DNA from: CAZADH01 sp964483805
Lineage (GTDB): Bacteria > Muiribacteriota > Ozemobacteria > Ozemobacterales > Ozemobacteraceae
DNA length: 16,151 bases
Reading direction: 5' to 3'
Assembly (NCBI GenBank): GCA_964483805.1
Contig: CAZADH010000131.1
Location: forward strand, 1 to 16,151
A program made the position numbers and the translations under genes. Positions 6,811-14,778 of this stretch are shown in pieces; the stretch's first letter is position 1, and each line of letters begins with the position of its first letter. Under the pieces are notes generated by a model. The model was not told the origin of the DNA. It made no database searches and worked only from the letters and a program-made list of their open reading frames with translations.

Positions 6811-9800
6811 CGGCAACGGTCACATCGTCGGTCCAGGTGCGGCGTTGGGTGAAATCGGCCAGCGCGTCGAGCACCGGTGCGAGCGGGGATTGCTCGTCGT
6901 TCACCGGAATCCGCGCGAGCGTGGTCGCGAGACGGGTTTCCCCGAATGCCTCATTCGCTGGGTCGCAGGCTTCGACAAGGCCGTCGGTGTAGGCGAACAG
7001 TTCGTATCCCGGGTCGAGCCGGTGGATGGCGTCGGCGTAGGTTGCCTTTTTCCAGACACACAACGGGAATCCGGGTGTTCCAGACCACGCATTCACGGTG
7101 CCATCCGGCTGGCGCAAGAAGGGCCAGGCATGCCCGGCGCTGGCCAGCGTCACAACCCCGGTTGTGTCGACAAAGCCCACCAGTGCCGTCATGGCCATGG
7201 CGGTTTTCTGTGATGGCAACAGCAGGGCGTTCATGCGGGTCAGCACCATGCCGGGGGATGCGATGCCGTCGGCAATCAGGGCGCCGAACGCCGCCTTTAC
7301 CATGGCGACCATCAGTGCGGCCGGGACGCCGTGGCCCGTGGCATCGCCGATGATGAAGGCGAGGCGTCCGTCGGGCGTCGCGACGGCGTCGTGGTAGTCG
7401 CCCCCAACCGCCAGCGACATGATGCTGGTCCCGTGGTAGGTGCCCGCTGCATGGACGATCGGTCCCCCGGGCAGGAGTCGCGTCTGCACTGCCTGAGCGA
7501 CCGCGAGTTCCTCCATGCCGCGAATCGCCTCGTTGAACACCTCGGCCAGTCGGTCCCACTCGTCACGGGTGCCGATCTGGATGCGATGCTTGAACTCGTG
7601 CGTCTCGAGCGCGCGCAGCCCGGCGAGAAGCCGGCGAATCGGGAAAACCGTGCCGGAGAAGAGGCGCCAGCCAATGGTGGCGAGCACCAAGACCACGGCA
7701 ACCGCGAGCCAGCAGAGGCGGTATTGCAGATGTTGTATTGACGTTGTCACTATGTCGTATGGCATCCTGCCGACGAGGATGTAACCGGTGGCGCGTTGGC
7801 ATTTCAAGGCGGCGCATAGCACGCGACGTCCCTGGCGTTGACCGACCCGGCTGACGAGAATGCGCGGCGGGGTCACCGTCGGTTCGACGGCGCGGCGCAA
7901 GCGCTCCAGGCGGGGAGCCGGCCAATGCTGGGCCCGATGCAGCAGGGAGACGGCGCGCAACTCGAGACCCGGAATACGGGGTGTGCCGGCAGCGAACAAC
8001 TCCCGAAAGTAGGTCTGTTCGAGGGTCATGCTGTGGTGGAAGAACACCGCCAGATACTCGGCAACGCCACGGGGAGAGCGCATCGCGGTCGCCCAGAAGG
8101 CGACCTGGAGGCCATCTTTGTTCAGAACGATGAACTCACCCAGGGAGGCGGCGACCTGGCGGGCGAAATCCCAGCCATCGCTGCGGGGCAGTGCCTCGAT
8201 GACCGCCGAGAATACGGTGTCGTCGAGACGTGGACGTTGCGGCACCGCCCCGGTGTGTTCATTGATCAGTCGCATTGCCGACGTATGGGCCTCGCACAGC
8301 GAATCATCGGATTCGCGGTCCTTGGGATCTGAGAGTGCGATCCATGTCTCCCAGTCGATCGTTCTGGGCAACGGCATGTGCAGGCGAAAGATCCGGCGGC
8401 ACGCACTCTCCTTCTCGTCGGATTGTTCGTAGAAGCCCTTGAGGGCTTCGACCCGGGCGGTGGCGGGCATGAAAGCGAACCGGCGGATGCCGAAATCATC
8501 CTGGGCAAAGTCGCGCAGCATCACACCGGTGGAACTGACCACCGAGATGCTGTCGACCTCGCCGCCAAACTCCCAGGGGCGGGTCTCATCGACAAGGGCG
8601 GCGAGGGGGGTGCCCGGCGGAAAATCGTAGCGAAACGGATGGCGGCGGCCGGCGGGTCGGGGCCGGGCAGGAGGCGGCAGAGGCGCGGCAATGGCGGCCT
8701 CGAACCGTCGTTGCCACTCTTTGTATCGGGCGTCGAGGCGGCGCAACAACGTGGGAAAGTGCGCGTCGATGTTGATGAGATAGCGCTCCAAGTGGGTCAG
8801 CGCTTGTCGGGTCATGGCTTGTTCGTGCGTGGCGAGAAACTGTTGCCAGTAGAACGCGGCCAGCAGCACTGGCACCCCCGCTGCGCCGACGGCCAGCATG
8901 GTCAATGCCCCGGCCAGCGGCCACGCCGCCGTCGTGGGCCGGACGACCTGGCGGAAGGCCCACGGAATCCAGAGTGCCGCCAGCGCAAGCAACCATGGTG
9001 ACGCATGGGGGTGCCCCTGGGGCACGCGGGCGCACAAGAGGTGTTCTTCGTCGAGAGGAACGACCACGAACCGCTCGTTGTCGTGGTGAACCGTGGTTGT
9101 TGGGCACAAGAAATACTGTTCGGCGATTGCGCGGGCGCGTCGTGGTGAGACGCGGGCGGGCAACAGGGTTGGCCCGACCGCACGCAAAGGGCTTGGCGCC
9201 CCGTCGTTGCGGGCTATCAAGGGGATGATGCCGAAGTCGCAGCCGGCGGCGCGCAGCGCCTCGATGCGCCGCTGGGCCAGGGAGGTGCTCGACAGGGTGC
9301 CGACTTCGGCAAGGATCAGGGCAGCACCGATCTGCCCCGGGTGCACGGTTCTGCCGCTGTCCCACATGCCGAACACGGAAGGTCGGCCGGCCACGTCGCC
9401 AACCGCGACTGTCCGCGGCATGGCCTTGAGATTCTCGAACATCCACGCCCACCAGTGGCCGAAGTGTTTGTTCGTGATGAACGCCGGCTCCCACCATGGT
9501 TTTCGCACCGTGCGCAGCCAGCATTCGAGGAACTCGACGAGGTGGTCCCGCCGCCTGCTGTAGGTGCGGTCGTCCATGCCGGCGATCAGGAACGGGCGGG
9601 TCGTGGGCAACTGGGGCTCGCGCCCGAGGTAACGACCCTGGCCATCGAAACAGTGAACCTCCCAATGGTCGGTCGGGATATCGGTCAGCAATGCGCGACA
9701 ATCCGCTCGCCAGGCGTCGTTTGCCCAGCGGCGGCCGAGGACGGTCCGGAGTACTGCTGGGGCCGTCCTCTCGAAATGCTGCAGGTGTTGCGTCTGGCGC

Positions 9801-9940
9801 GCCACCCGTTCGAGGTGGAGACGGGTGCGGTCGGTCTTGGTCGCGACGTCGGCGGTGTAACGTGCCGAAGCGACGAGATACATAAATACGATGTATGCTA
9901 TCACCAATCCCGAGAGGATGGCGAGCCGTCGTGCGGTCAT
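6710..9940 (-). CDS. Large membrane sensor phosphatase: two exported sensor regions, HAMP, PP2C/SpoIIE domain (1076 aa)
   Basis: The start is taken at the ATG of 9940 because it overlaps the upstream TGA as ATGA and has GAGG 7 bases before it; an in-frame start at 9976 would lie deeper inside the upstream gene. Order: TM1 (6-26), exported region 1 (27-314), TM hairpin (about 315-333 and 340-366), exported region 2 (367-742), TM4 (743-765), HAMP (766-818), phosphatase (835-1046). Metal-binding motifs of the SpoIIE-type PP2C family are intact: VGGDYHD (D848), GDATGHG (D866), SAGHA (934-938), YTDG (D986) and DDVT (D1039). It should be an inner-membrane Mn/Mg-dependent Ser/Thr phosphatase switched by an outside signal through HAMP, typically acting on a STAS anti-anti-sigma protein. 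The final residues, from about 1044, are encoded opposite the K+ channel gene. The sensor regions are not recognised. Confidence 0.9.
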   Translation of the reverse strand: MTARRLAILSGLVIAYIVFMYLVASARYTADVATKTDRTRLHLERVARQTQHLQHFERTAPAVLRTVLGRRWANDAWRADCRALLTDIPTDHWEVHCFDGQGRYLGREPQLPTTRPFLIAGMDDRTYSRRRDHLVEFLECWLRTVRKPWWEPAFITNKHFGHWWAWMFENLKAMPRTVAVGDVAGRPSVFGMWDSGRTVHPGQIGAALILAEVGTLSSTSLAQRRIEALRAAGCDFGIIPLIARNDGAPSPLRAVGPTLLPARVSPRRARAIAEQYFLCPTTTVHHDNERFVVVPLDEEHLLCARVPQGHPHASPWLLALAALWIPWAFRQVVRPTTAAWPLAGALTMLAVGAAGVPVLLAAFYWQQFLATHEQAMTRQALTHLERYLINIDAHFPTLLRRLDARYKEWQRRFEAAIAAPLPPPARPRPAGRRHPFRYDFPPGTPLAALVDETRPWEFGGEVDSISVVSSTGVMLRDFAQDDFGIRRFAFMPATARVEALKGFYEQSDEKESACRRIFRLHMPLPRTIDWETWIALSDPKDRESDDSLCEAHTSAMRLINEHTGAVPQRPRLDDTVFSAVIEALPRSDGWDFARQVAASLGEFIVLNKDGLQVAFWATAMRSPRGVAEYLAVFFHHSMTLEQTYFRELFAAGTPRIPGLELRAVSLLHRAQHWPAPRLERLRRAVEPTVTPPRILVSRVGQRQGRRVLCAALKCQRATGYILVGRMPYDIVTTSIQHLQYRLCWLAVAVVLVLATIGWRLFSGTVFPIRRLLAGLRALETHEFKHRIQIGTRDEWDRLAEVFNEAIRGMEELAVAQAVQTRLLPGGPIVHAAGTYHGTSIMSLAVGGDYHDAVATPDGRLAFIIGDATGHGVPAALMVAMVKAAFGALIADGIASPGMVLTRMNALLLPSQKTAMAMTALVGFVDTTGVVTLASAGHAWPFLRQPDGTVNAWSGTPGFPLCVWKKATYADAIHRLDPGYELFAYTDGLVEACDPANEAFGETRLATTLARIPVNDEQSPLAPVLDALADFTQRRTWTDDVTVAVIRRPHAHPGPGQSDTCARSALHRPEQSDGRRH

Positions 9941-12816
9941 GGAGAAACCTCGGGTCGCCGGGGCAGATCGAGCCACAGGGTGGTCATGTCGTCGGCGGGT
10001 CTGGGTTGTCCGGACCAGTGGCGGACCCGGCGGTGCAGTTCGGCCAGCCGGGCCGCAGGCGAAGCCGTGACCTTGGCCAGTTCGTCGGCCAGGGCTGCGA
10101 GCCGTTCGTAACCGAACGACTCGCCATTGGGGTTGGTCGCTTCAGGAAGGCCATCCGAATAGAGCAGGACGTAACCGCCCGCGGCCAGGTCGCATGATCC
10201 CTCGGTGTAAGCCACCTGACGCCGGGAGGCGAGCGGATACCCGGGGACGCCGGCGAACTGCGGAGCCCGGCCGGGAGAGCCGACGATGGCGTATGGATGG
10301 CCGGCCACCGAGAAACGCAGGAGGCGTGAACCGGGCGAGAACATACCCAGCCACAACGACATGGGGCGGATGGCCCCTGCCTGCCGCCGCAACCCGGTGT
10401 TCATCGAGGTGACAATGGCCAGTGGGGAGTTCGCCTGTGTGGCGGCATAGGCCAGTTCGACCTTGGCGGCTGCCGTGATCAGGGCAGCAGGAATGCCGTG
10501 GCCGGCGACATCACCCAGGCAGATGACCCAGCGATCGGCGTCGACCTGCAGCCAGTCGTAGTAATCGCCACCGAGGCTGGTTGCGGTGTCGCACCGACCA
10601 TCGAGACGCCAGTCGGGGCCAGCCACTCCCGTCGCGGGCCACAGGTGGGTTTGCACCGTGCGCGCGATCTGCAGATCCTGTACCCCGTCGACGAGATGGT
10701 TGAAGCCGGTCCCCAGTCGGGCAAACTCAGCGATGGTGTCGTGGTCCAGATCGATACGGCTGGAGAAGTCGCCATCGGTCAGTGCCGTCAGGCCGATGCC
10801 GAGGCGACGGATCGGGGCCAGCATCAACGCGCCGGCGACACGTGCGAGCAGGAGCCCGCACACCAGTGCCGCCACCGCCATGACTGACACGTGGCGGTGC
10901 AGCCGCTGGGTCTCACTCTCGATCGTGGCGAACGGTTGGGCCACCATCAGCACGTAGCCGTCAAGGTAACGCCCACGCATGGCCGAGACCAGATATTCGC
11001 GCCGGCCGAAACGCAACCGTTGATGCTCGGGACGCCGCGATGTCAATACAAGATGTTGCAGTTGGCGGAGCTGTAGGTCGGCGCCGGCCCGGGTGGTTGG
11101 GATCGGCGGGAGGTCCGGGCGGCCCGCGTTGGGCAGGGCGGCGAATACCAGTGGATTTGCCGGTGCTTTCGGCCACCGCCGATGGGTCCGTTGCAGGAAC
11201 AGCGACTGCATGTGAAACGCGCCATGGATCGCCGAAATCAGCGCGGTCGGCCGTTCCCGCGGGCCGATGAGACTGGTGAAATGGATCATCTGTTGGCCCG
11301 GCACATTGAAGAAGTTGATGCGCTCACGGCCCGACGTGCCCATGCGGGCGCGGCCGCCGAACACGGCGCTGAGCCGCTCCGAGCCCACGGTTCCCGGTCG
11401 GACCTCGGGGGCGCGCTCGCCTCGGATCTGCCCCAGGGCGTTGAAAGCCATGTCGCGCATGAATGCCTTTGACGCCGCCAATCGATCGGCACTGCCCACG
11501 GCCTGGCAGAGCAGTTGCCGTCCGGCCGCAACGGCGACCAGGCCCTGGATGCGTCCGCGCGCCCGCGCAAGAATGCGCGAAAACGCGCGCTGTAACTGGG
11601 GCGGCCACTGATCGGTCTGGCGCTGCGATAGCCGCTGGCCCAGGTCCAGATAGAGCCGTTGAAAGGCATACAAATGATTGATGTAGGCCTGATCGATCTT
11701 GCACAGTTGGTCGAGATGCTGGCGTTGCCGCGTTTCGATGAGCACCATTTCGCGGTTGTCGCGGTCGATTACCGCAGTACCCCACAGCAATGCCAGTGGC
11801 AAACCACCTCCGGCAATGAACAACCACGCGAGCTTTCCGTGCAGACCAAAGACGGGAGGCAGAATCTCCCCGCACAGGCCGAGATAGGCCAGGGCAAGGA
11901 GCACGACGGCTGCCCCGACCAGCCACGGTGCCGTGACGGTCACCAGCGGGTCGGGGGTGTTTTGGGGCCAACGATCGACGGCGAACAGCAGTTCACCATT
12001 CTCGGTGCATTGGCGAACCAGGCAACCATCGGGCGTTGGTGTTTCCGTGCTCGCATAAGGCATGGCGGCGAGCTGTGCGGCCAGCGAAGCCGGCCAGGTT
12101 TGCCCCTCCGGGCGCAACTGCCCGGTGGCGGTCGGTTGTTGCCAGCCGAGCATCATGAAATTGCCGACCAGTCGCCGGGTTTCGCGTACGGCGCGATCGA
12201 CGAGTTCGTCACGGTGAATGGCCCGCCGGTGAACCAGGGCGAGAATGTGGGCGCAGGTGCGTTTGTGTCGATCCCGCAGCGGCCACCAGCCGGCGTAGGT
12301 GCAGGTGTCGCCATTCACCAGATCGACGAGGGCACCCGGTGACTGGCCGAGCATACGGGCTGCGGCCGGATTGCGGGCGAAGGCCGCGATCAGACTGGAG
12401 GGGACTTTCGCGGTCGGGTCGATCACCGCTTGGAGAAAACGCTCTGCGGCCCGGCGGGGCCGGGGTGGCAGGCCCGGCAGGCGCAAGAGATGGCCATCGC
12501 GGTCGAACACCAGGCACTCGAGAGCACCGCCCTCCGTCTTGACCAGGCGGGCCGCCCGCAACGTCAATGATCGGGTCGACCAGTTGCACTGGGCCAACCG
12601 ACTGAGCAGGTCGTCGAAACGCTTGCGCGGATGCGCCTTGGTCGCTACCCGGTTGAGAACCGCACGCATCTGATCCTGGTGGAACGCTAGCGCGGCCGTC
12701 TCCCGGCGGGCGGCGGAAAACTGCAGGAATCCGAACGCCAGCCAGACCGGGATTCCGACGAAGGCGAGAACCCGCCACGTCAGCATTGCCCGGGAACCAT
12801 TCATGTTGCCCATCAT
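9937..12816 (-). CDS. Large membrane sensor phosphatase, paralogue-like partner of the downstream gene (959 aa)
   Basis: It has the same layout as its downstream neighbour: TM1 (about 14-34), exported region 1 (35-297), TM hairpin (298-316 and 328-348), exported region 2 (349-642), TM4 (643-667), HAMP (668-720), SpoIIE-type PP2C (735-950). Phosphatase motifs are SLGGDYYD (D751), LGDVAGHG (D769), VAGHP (837-841), YSDG (D888) and ADDMT (D942, D943), all intact. Both exported regions have diverged strongly from those of the neighbour, so the two probably sense different things. The stop overlaps the next ATG (ATGA), so both phosphatases should be made from one message in similar amounts. Met1, Met2, Met5 and Met11 are all possible starts and none has a good ribosome site; 12816 is the longest choice. 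The gene is divergent from ssb. No STAS protein or anti-sigma kinase is adjacent. Confidence 0.9.
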   Translation of the reverse strand: MMGNMNGSRAMLTWRVLAFVGIPVWLAFGFLQFSAARRETAALAFHQDQMRAVLNRVATKAHPRKRFDDLLSRLAQCNWSTRSLTLRAARLVKTEGGALECLVFDRDGHLLRLPGLPPRPRRAAERFLQAVIDPTAKVPSSLIAAFARNPAAARMLGQSPGALVDLVNGDTCTYAGWWPLRDRHKRTCAHILALVHRRAIHRDELVDRAVRETRRLVGNFMMLGWQQPTATGQLRPEGQTWPASLAAQLAAMPYASTETPTPDGCLVRQCTENGELLFAVDRWPQNTPDPLVTVTAPWLVGAAVVLLALAYLGLCGEILPPVFGLHGKLAWLFIAGGGLPLALLWGTAVIDRDNREMVLIETRQRQHLDQLCKIDQAYINHLYAFQRLYLDLGQRLSQRQTDQWPPQLQRAFSRILARARGRIQGLVAVAAGRQLLCQAVGSADRLAASKAFMRDMAFNALGQIRGERAPEVRPGTVGSERLSAVFGGRARMGTSGRERINFFNVPGQQMIHFTSLIGPRERPTALISAIHGAFHMQSLFLQRTHRRWPKAPANPLVFAALPNAGRPDLPPIPTTRAGADLQLRQLQHLVLTSRRPEHQRLRFGRREYLVSAMRGRYLDGYVLMVAQPFATIESETQRLHRHVSVMAVAALVCGLLLARVAGALMLAPIRRLGIGLTALTDGDFSSRIDLDHDTIAEFARLGTGFNHLVDGVQDLQIARTVQTHLWPATGVAGPDWRLDGRCDTATSLGGDYYDWLQVDADRWVICLGDVAGHGIPAALITAAAKVELAYAATQANSPLAIVTSMNTGLRRQAGAIRPMSLWLGMFSPGSRLLRFSVAGHPYAIVGSPGRAPQFAGVPGYPLASRRQVAYTEGSCDLAAGGYVLLYSDGLPEATNPNGESFGYERLAALADELAKVTASPAARLAELHRRVRHWSGQPRPADDMTTLWLDLPRRPEVSP

Positions 12817-12942
12817 GACGGCAGGCCACCCCGGCCGTCAACCTCGAAAACTGCGATTGCAAGACGATTTGCATGAATCGGCGCACTTTTTTTCCCCGCG
12901 GTCGGTTGGCTCGCAATGTTGGTGGTGGAATATCCGGAAAAC

Positions 12943-12967
12943 GCGATATTCGCAAATTCGACCGAAT
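12943..12967. repeat. Two adjacent small inverted repeats upstream of ssb
   Basis: GCGA-TAT-TCGC (12943-12953) is followed after two bases by ATTCG-AC-CGAAT (12956-12967). Both are perfect short inverted repeats and lie 21 to 45 bases before the ssb start, in the divergent region shared with the phosphatase operon. This is where an operator would sit; LexA-type control is one possibility because ssb is often SOS-regulated, but I do not recognise the exact motif. No good promoter could be placed in 12817-12987. Confidence 0.3.
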
Positions 12968-12973
12968 CGGTTC

Positions 12974-12979
12974 AGGAGG
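12974..12979 (+). promoter_or_regulatory. Ribosome binding site that sets the ssb start
   Basis: AGGAGG, 8 bases before the ATG at 12988. It rules out the in-frame start at 12916, whose extra 24 codons do not resemble any SSB N-terminus. Confidence 0.8.
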
Positions 12980-12987
12980 AACAAACC

Positions 12988-13584
12988 ATGGTGGCGGTTA
13001 ACAGGGTCTTCATTGCCGGAAACGTGACGCGGGCTCCCGAGATGAAGAAGGTCGGCAACGGCGTCGATCTGGCCAAGTTTGCGGTGGCGATCAACAAATA
13101 CGGTCCCGGTAAGGACCCGCAATCGCGACAGCATTCGGCGATGTTCGTGAACGTCGTGGCGTTCAACCGTTTGGCTGAACAGTGTCAGCGACTGCTCGAC
13201 AAAGGGCGGCGTGTGTGGATCGAAGGCGAGCTCAACATCAGTCAATACCAGGATCGCCAGGGCGTCCAACGCTACTGGACCGAGGTGGCGGCGCGCTCGT
13301 TGCAGGTGCTCGATCGCGGGACCGAGGTCAAGGGGGAGCGCGGCGACACTGTGGGTGGCACGGGTCAGGGAACTGACGACCATGCGATCGCGCACGATGC
13401 AGCAGGGGATGCCGAGTCTGCGGCGGGCGCCGATGACCAAGGCAACGGAAGTGAGAAGAACGGCAACGCAGGCGAAACGGGAGATGCCGTCGGCGGTCGG
13501 GCCTCGCGTCAACGCCGGCGCTCCGTCGGCAAACCTCAGGATGTCGCGCCGGTGAGGGGCGAGGAGGAGGACCTGCCGTTCTGA
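12988..13584 (+). CDS. ssb: Single-stranded DNA-binding protein
   Basis: The 198-residue product has the bacterial SSB plan. An OB-fold domain occupies about residues 1-110, starting MVAVNRVFIAGNVTRAPEMK and including FAVAINKYG (31-39), FVNVVAFNRLAEQ (53-65), VWIEGELNISQY (76-87) and RYWTEVAARSLQVL (95-108). It is followed by a flexible Gly/Asp/Ala/Asn-rich linker (111-170) with a basic patch RQRRR (174-178). The acidic tip EEEDLPF (192-198) corresponds to the DDIPF peptide that docks repair and replication partners. It coats single-stranded DNA during replication, recombination and repair. The ATG is fixed by AGGAGG at 12974-12979. It is a lone gene, divergent from the phosphatase operon and convergent with the small gene at 14025; the usual rpsF/rpsR neighbours are absent. 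Whether it is the main SSB or a second copy cannot be told here. Confidence 0.95.
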   Translation: MVAVNRVFIAGNVTRAPEMKKVGNGVDLAKFAVAINKYGPGKDPQSRQHSAMFVNVVAFNRLAEQCQRLLDKGRRVWIEGELNISQYQDRQGVQRYWTEVAARSLQVLDRGTEVKGERGDTVGGTGQGTDDHAIAHDAAGDAESAAGADDQGNGSEKNGNAGETGDAVGGRASRQRRRSVGKPQDVAPVRGEEEDLPF

Positions 13585-13704
13585 ATCTCAGCGGGCGCGT
13601 GTGCTGGTGTAAACACGTCGTATTGATCCATTGATCGTTGTGGGCTGCCGTTCCAGAAAACCAACGCCGCCGGCGCGCCGAGCGTAGAGCGGGGTCGGCG
13701 AACG

Positions 13705-13738
13705 AGACCGCCCGTGGCCTGTTGGCCACGGGCGGTCT
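13705..13738. terminator. Perfect 15-bp hairpin between convergent genes
   Basis: AGACCGCCCGTGGCC (13705-13719), loop TGTT (13720-13723), then its exact reverse complement (13724-13738). It lies between the end of ssb (13584) and the end of the 78-residue gene (13789), so it can serve both strands. No T-run follows on either side, so it would be a non-canonical, GC-only terminator. The rest of the 204-bp gap holds no credible gene. Confidence 0.6.
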
Positions 13739-13788
13739 GGAAAGGAGCCGGATCAGGGCGGGTGTGCCGCCCCGAACGGCGTGTCTGT

Positions 13789-14025
13789 TTAGGCGGCCTG
13801 ACGCGCCAGTTCCGGTTTGCGCATGTCGATCTCACCGCGGCTGGCATCGTACAGGCGCTGATTGATGCGGGCCTGCAGGATGTCGAGGCCGTTGGGCAGT
13901 TCGAGCATTTTGATGTCCTCTTTGCTGAGGATGTCTTTGAAGCTCGTCTTGATGTAGTGAACCATCCGGATGCGGAACTCGGCATCGCTCTTGGCTTGGA
14001 ACAGGGGGGTATCGGGCAGGATCAT
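13789..14025 (-). CDS. Small protein of unknown function (78 aa)
   Basis: The start is the ATG at 14025, with AAGGAGG (14031-14037) 5 bases upstream; a longer in-frame version from 14073 would translate the ribosome site itself (KEAT) and is rejected. The product starts MILPDTPLFQAKSDAEFRIR and is soluble, charged and mostly helical in appearance, with no Cys, no signal peptide and no membrane segment. Residues 24-42 (YIKTSFKDILSKEDIKMLE) and 44-60 (LPNGLDILQARINQRLY) suggest two or three helices. It is lysine-richer than its neighbours. I do not recognise the family. It lies 78 bp downstream of the mini-slipin gene on the same strand and may be co-transcribed or have its own promoter. The strong ribosome site and the strong hairpin at its end suggest a well-expressed small protein. 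Confidence 0.7.
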   Translation of the reverse strand: MILPDTPLFQAKSDAEFRIRMVHYIKTSFKDILSKEDIKMLELPNGLDILQARINQRLYDASRGEIDMRKPELARQAA

Positions 14026-14030
14026 GGTGG

Positions 14031-14037
14031 CCTCCTT
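14031..14037 (-). promoter_or_regulatory. Strong Shine-Dalgarno of the 78-residue gene
   Basis: AAGGAGG on the minus strand, followed by CCACC and the ATG at 14025. It selects the second of two in-frame starts. The 12-base stretch AAGGAGGCCACC also occurs before the TTG start at 1436. Confidence 0.75.
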
Positions 14038-14103
14038 AGAAAGTCTCGGGATCTTTTTTCTCGTCCCTACCACGTCCTACATCGGCACATTGCCCCGCCA
14101 AGT

Positions 14104-14778
14104 TTATGCGTGTTGTTCGGTGAGCGAACTCGCCCTTGTTTGCGGTTTCTCACCGCCCGTTCCAGTGCCTTCCCGCAGCCAGAGCGTCTCGACATGCAGA
14201 CCCCAGGCTGGGGCATGGGCCTCGACACCGTCGACGACCTGGCGCGAAAAACGGTTGCGATCGGCCCGCAACTCGTCGTGGGTCATCGCGCCGGCGATCT
14301 CGTGCAGCGTCGCTTCCGTGCAGTCCAATAGGGTTCGCACCGAGTCGGTGTTGCCGAGCAGTGCCTTGGTCGGGTCGGTGACGGTGACCCGGACCGTGCC
14401 GCTCAGCGCAACGATGATGCGATCGCGGGTGATCAGCGAGAGTGCGGGGAGTTCGAGTGACTGCGGGCGCGTGTCGAAGAACCGCACGGTGTCGAGTCCG
14501 GGTAGCAGATACATGATGCCGGGGCCGCGAATGTCGTGCACCTGCCCGAGTCGCAAAACCAGAGCGCGTTCCCATGCGGCGGCCACGCGAACCCCGGTCA
14601 CGAGCATCCAGGCAACCGCGGCGACAACCAGGATCCCGACGGTCAATCGCCACGGCCCATGCAGGATGCCGGCGCCGACGCCGATGATCCAGGCACCGAT
14701 CTGCAGCGCCAACCACAGGCCGAGGCGCAGGGTGCGACCCAGAGAGTTGCGCTCACAGTCAAGTGTCGATGCGATCAT
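14104..14778 (-). CDS. Short slipin/band-7 (SPFH) membrane protein lacking the C-terminal helix (224 aa)
   Basis: The start is the ATG at 14778, which overlaps the TGA of tspO as ATGA. The same frame is open upstream to 15231, but that stretch is a non-coding frame of tspO. Two hydrophobic segments (about 18-38 and 44-62) precede a stomatin-like SPFH domain: RVAAAWERALVLRLGQV (64-80), IRGPGIMYLLPGLDTV (83-98), the β-strand pair around 105-135 (ITRDRIIVALSGTVRVTV), and the helix 145-170. The domain ends with WGLHVETLWLRE (192-203), equivalent to the WGIxVxxVEI strand of slipins. In full-length slipins (about 250-270 residues) an Ala/Glu-rich oligomerisation helix follows. Here there are only about 20 polar residues and a stop. 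Slipins form ring or patch scaffolds in the membrane and often control a partner protein. Coupling to TspO makes TspO the natural candidate. Confidence 0.8.
   Translation of the reverse strand: MIASTLDCERNSLGRTLRLGLWLALQIGAWIIGVGAGILHGPWRLTVGILVVAAVAWMLVTGVRVAAAWERALVLRLGQVHDIRGPGIMYLLPGLDTVRFFDTRPQSLELPALSLITRDRIIVALSGTVRVTVTDPTKALLGNTDSVRTLLDCTEATLHEIAGAMTHDELRADRNRFSRQVVDGVEAHAPAWGLHVETLWLREGTGTGGEKPQTRASSLTEQHA

Noticed and set aside
8586..9701. 371-codon minus-strand open frame
   Set aside because: Same strand but different frame inside the first phosphatase; Arg/Pro/His-rich, typical +1 frame of GC-rich coding DNA.
12916..12987. 24-codon N-terminal extension of ssb
   Set aside because: Lies before the AGGAGG site and covers the inverted repeats; SSB proteins start at MVAVNRV or the equivalent.
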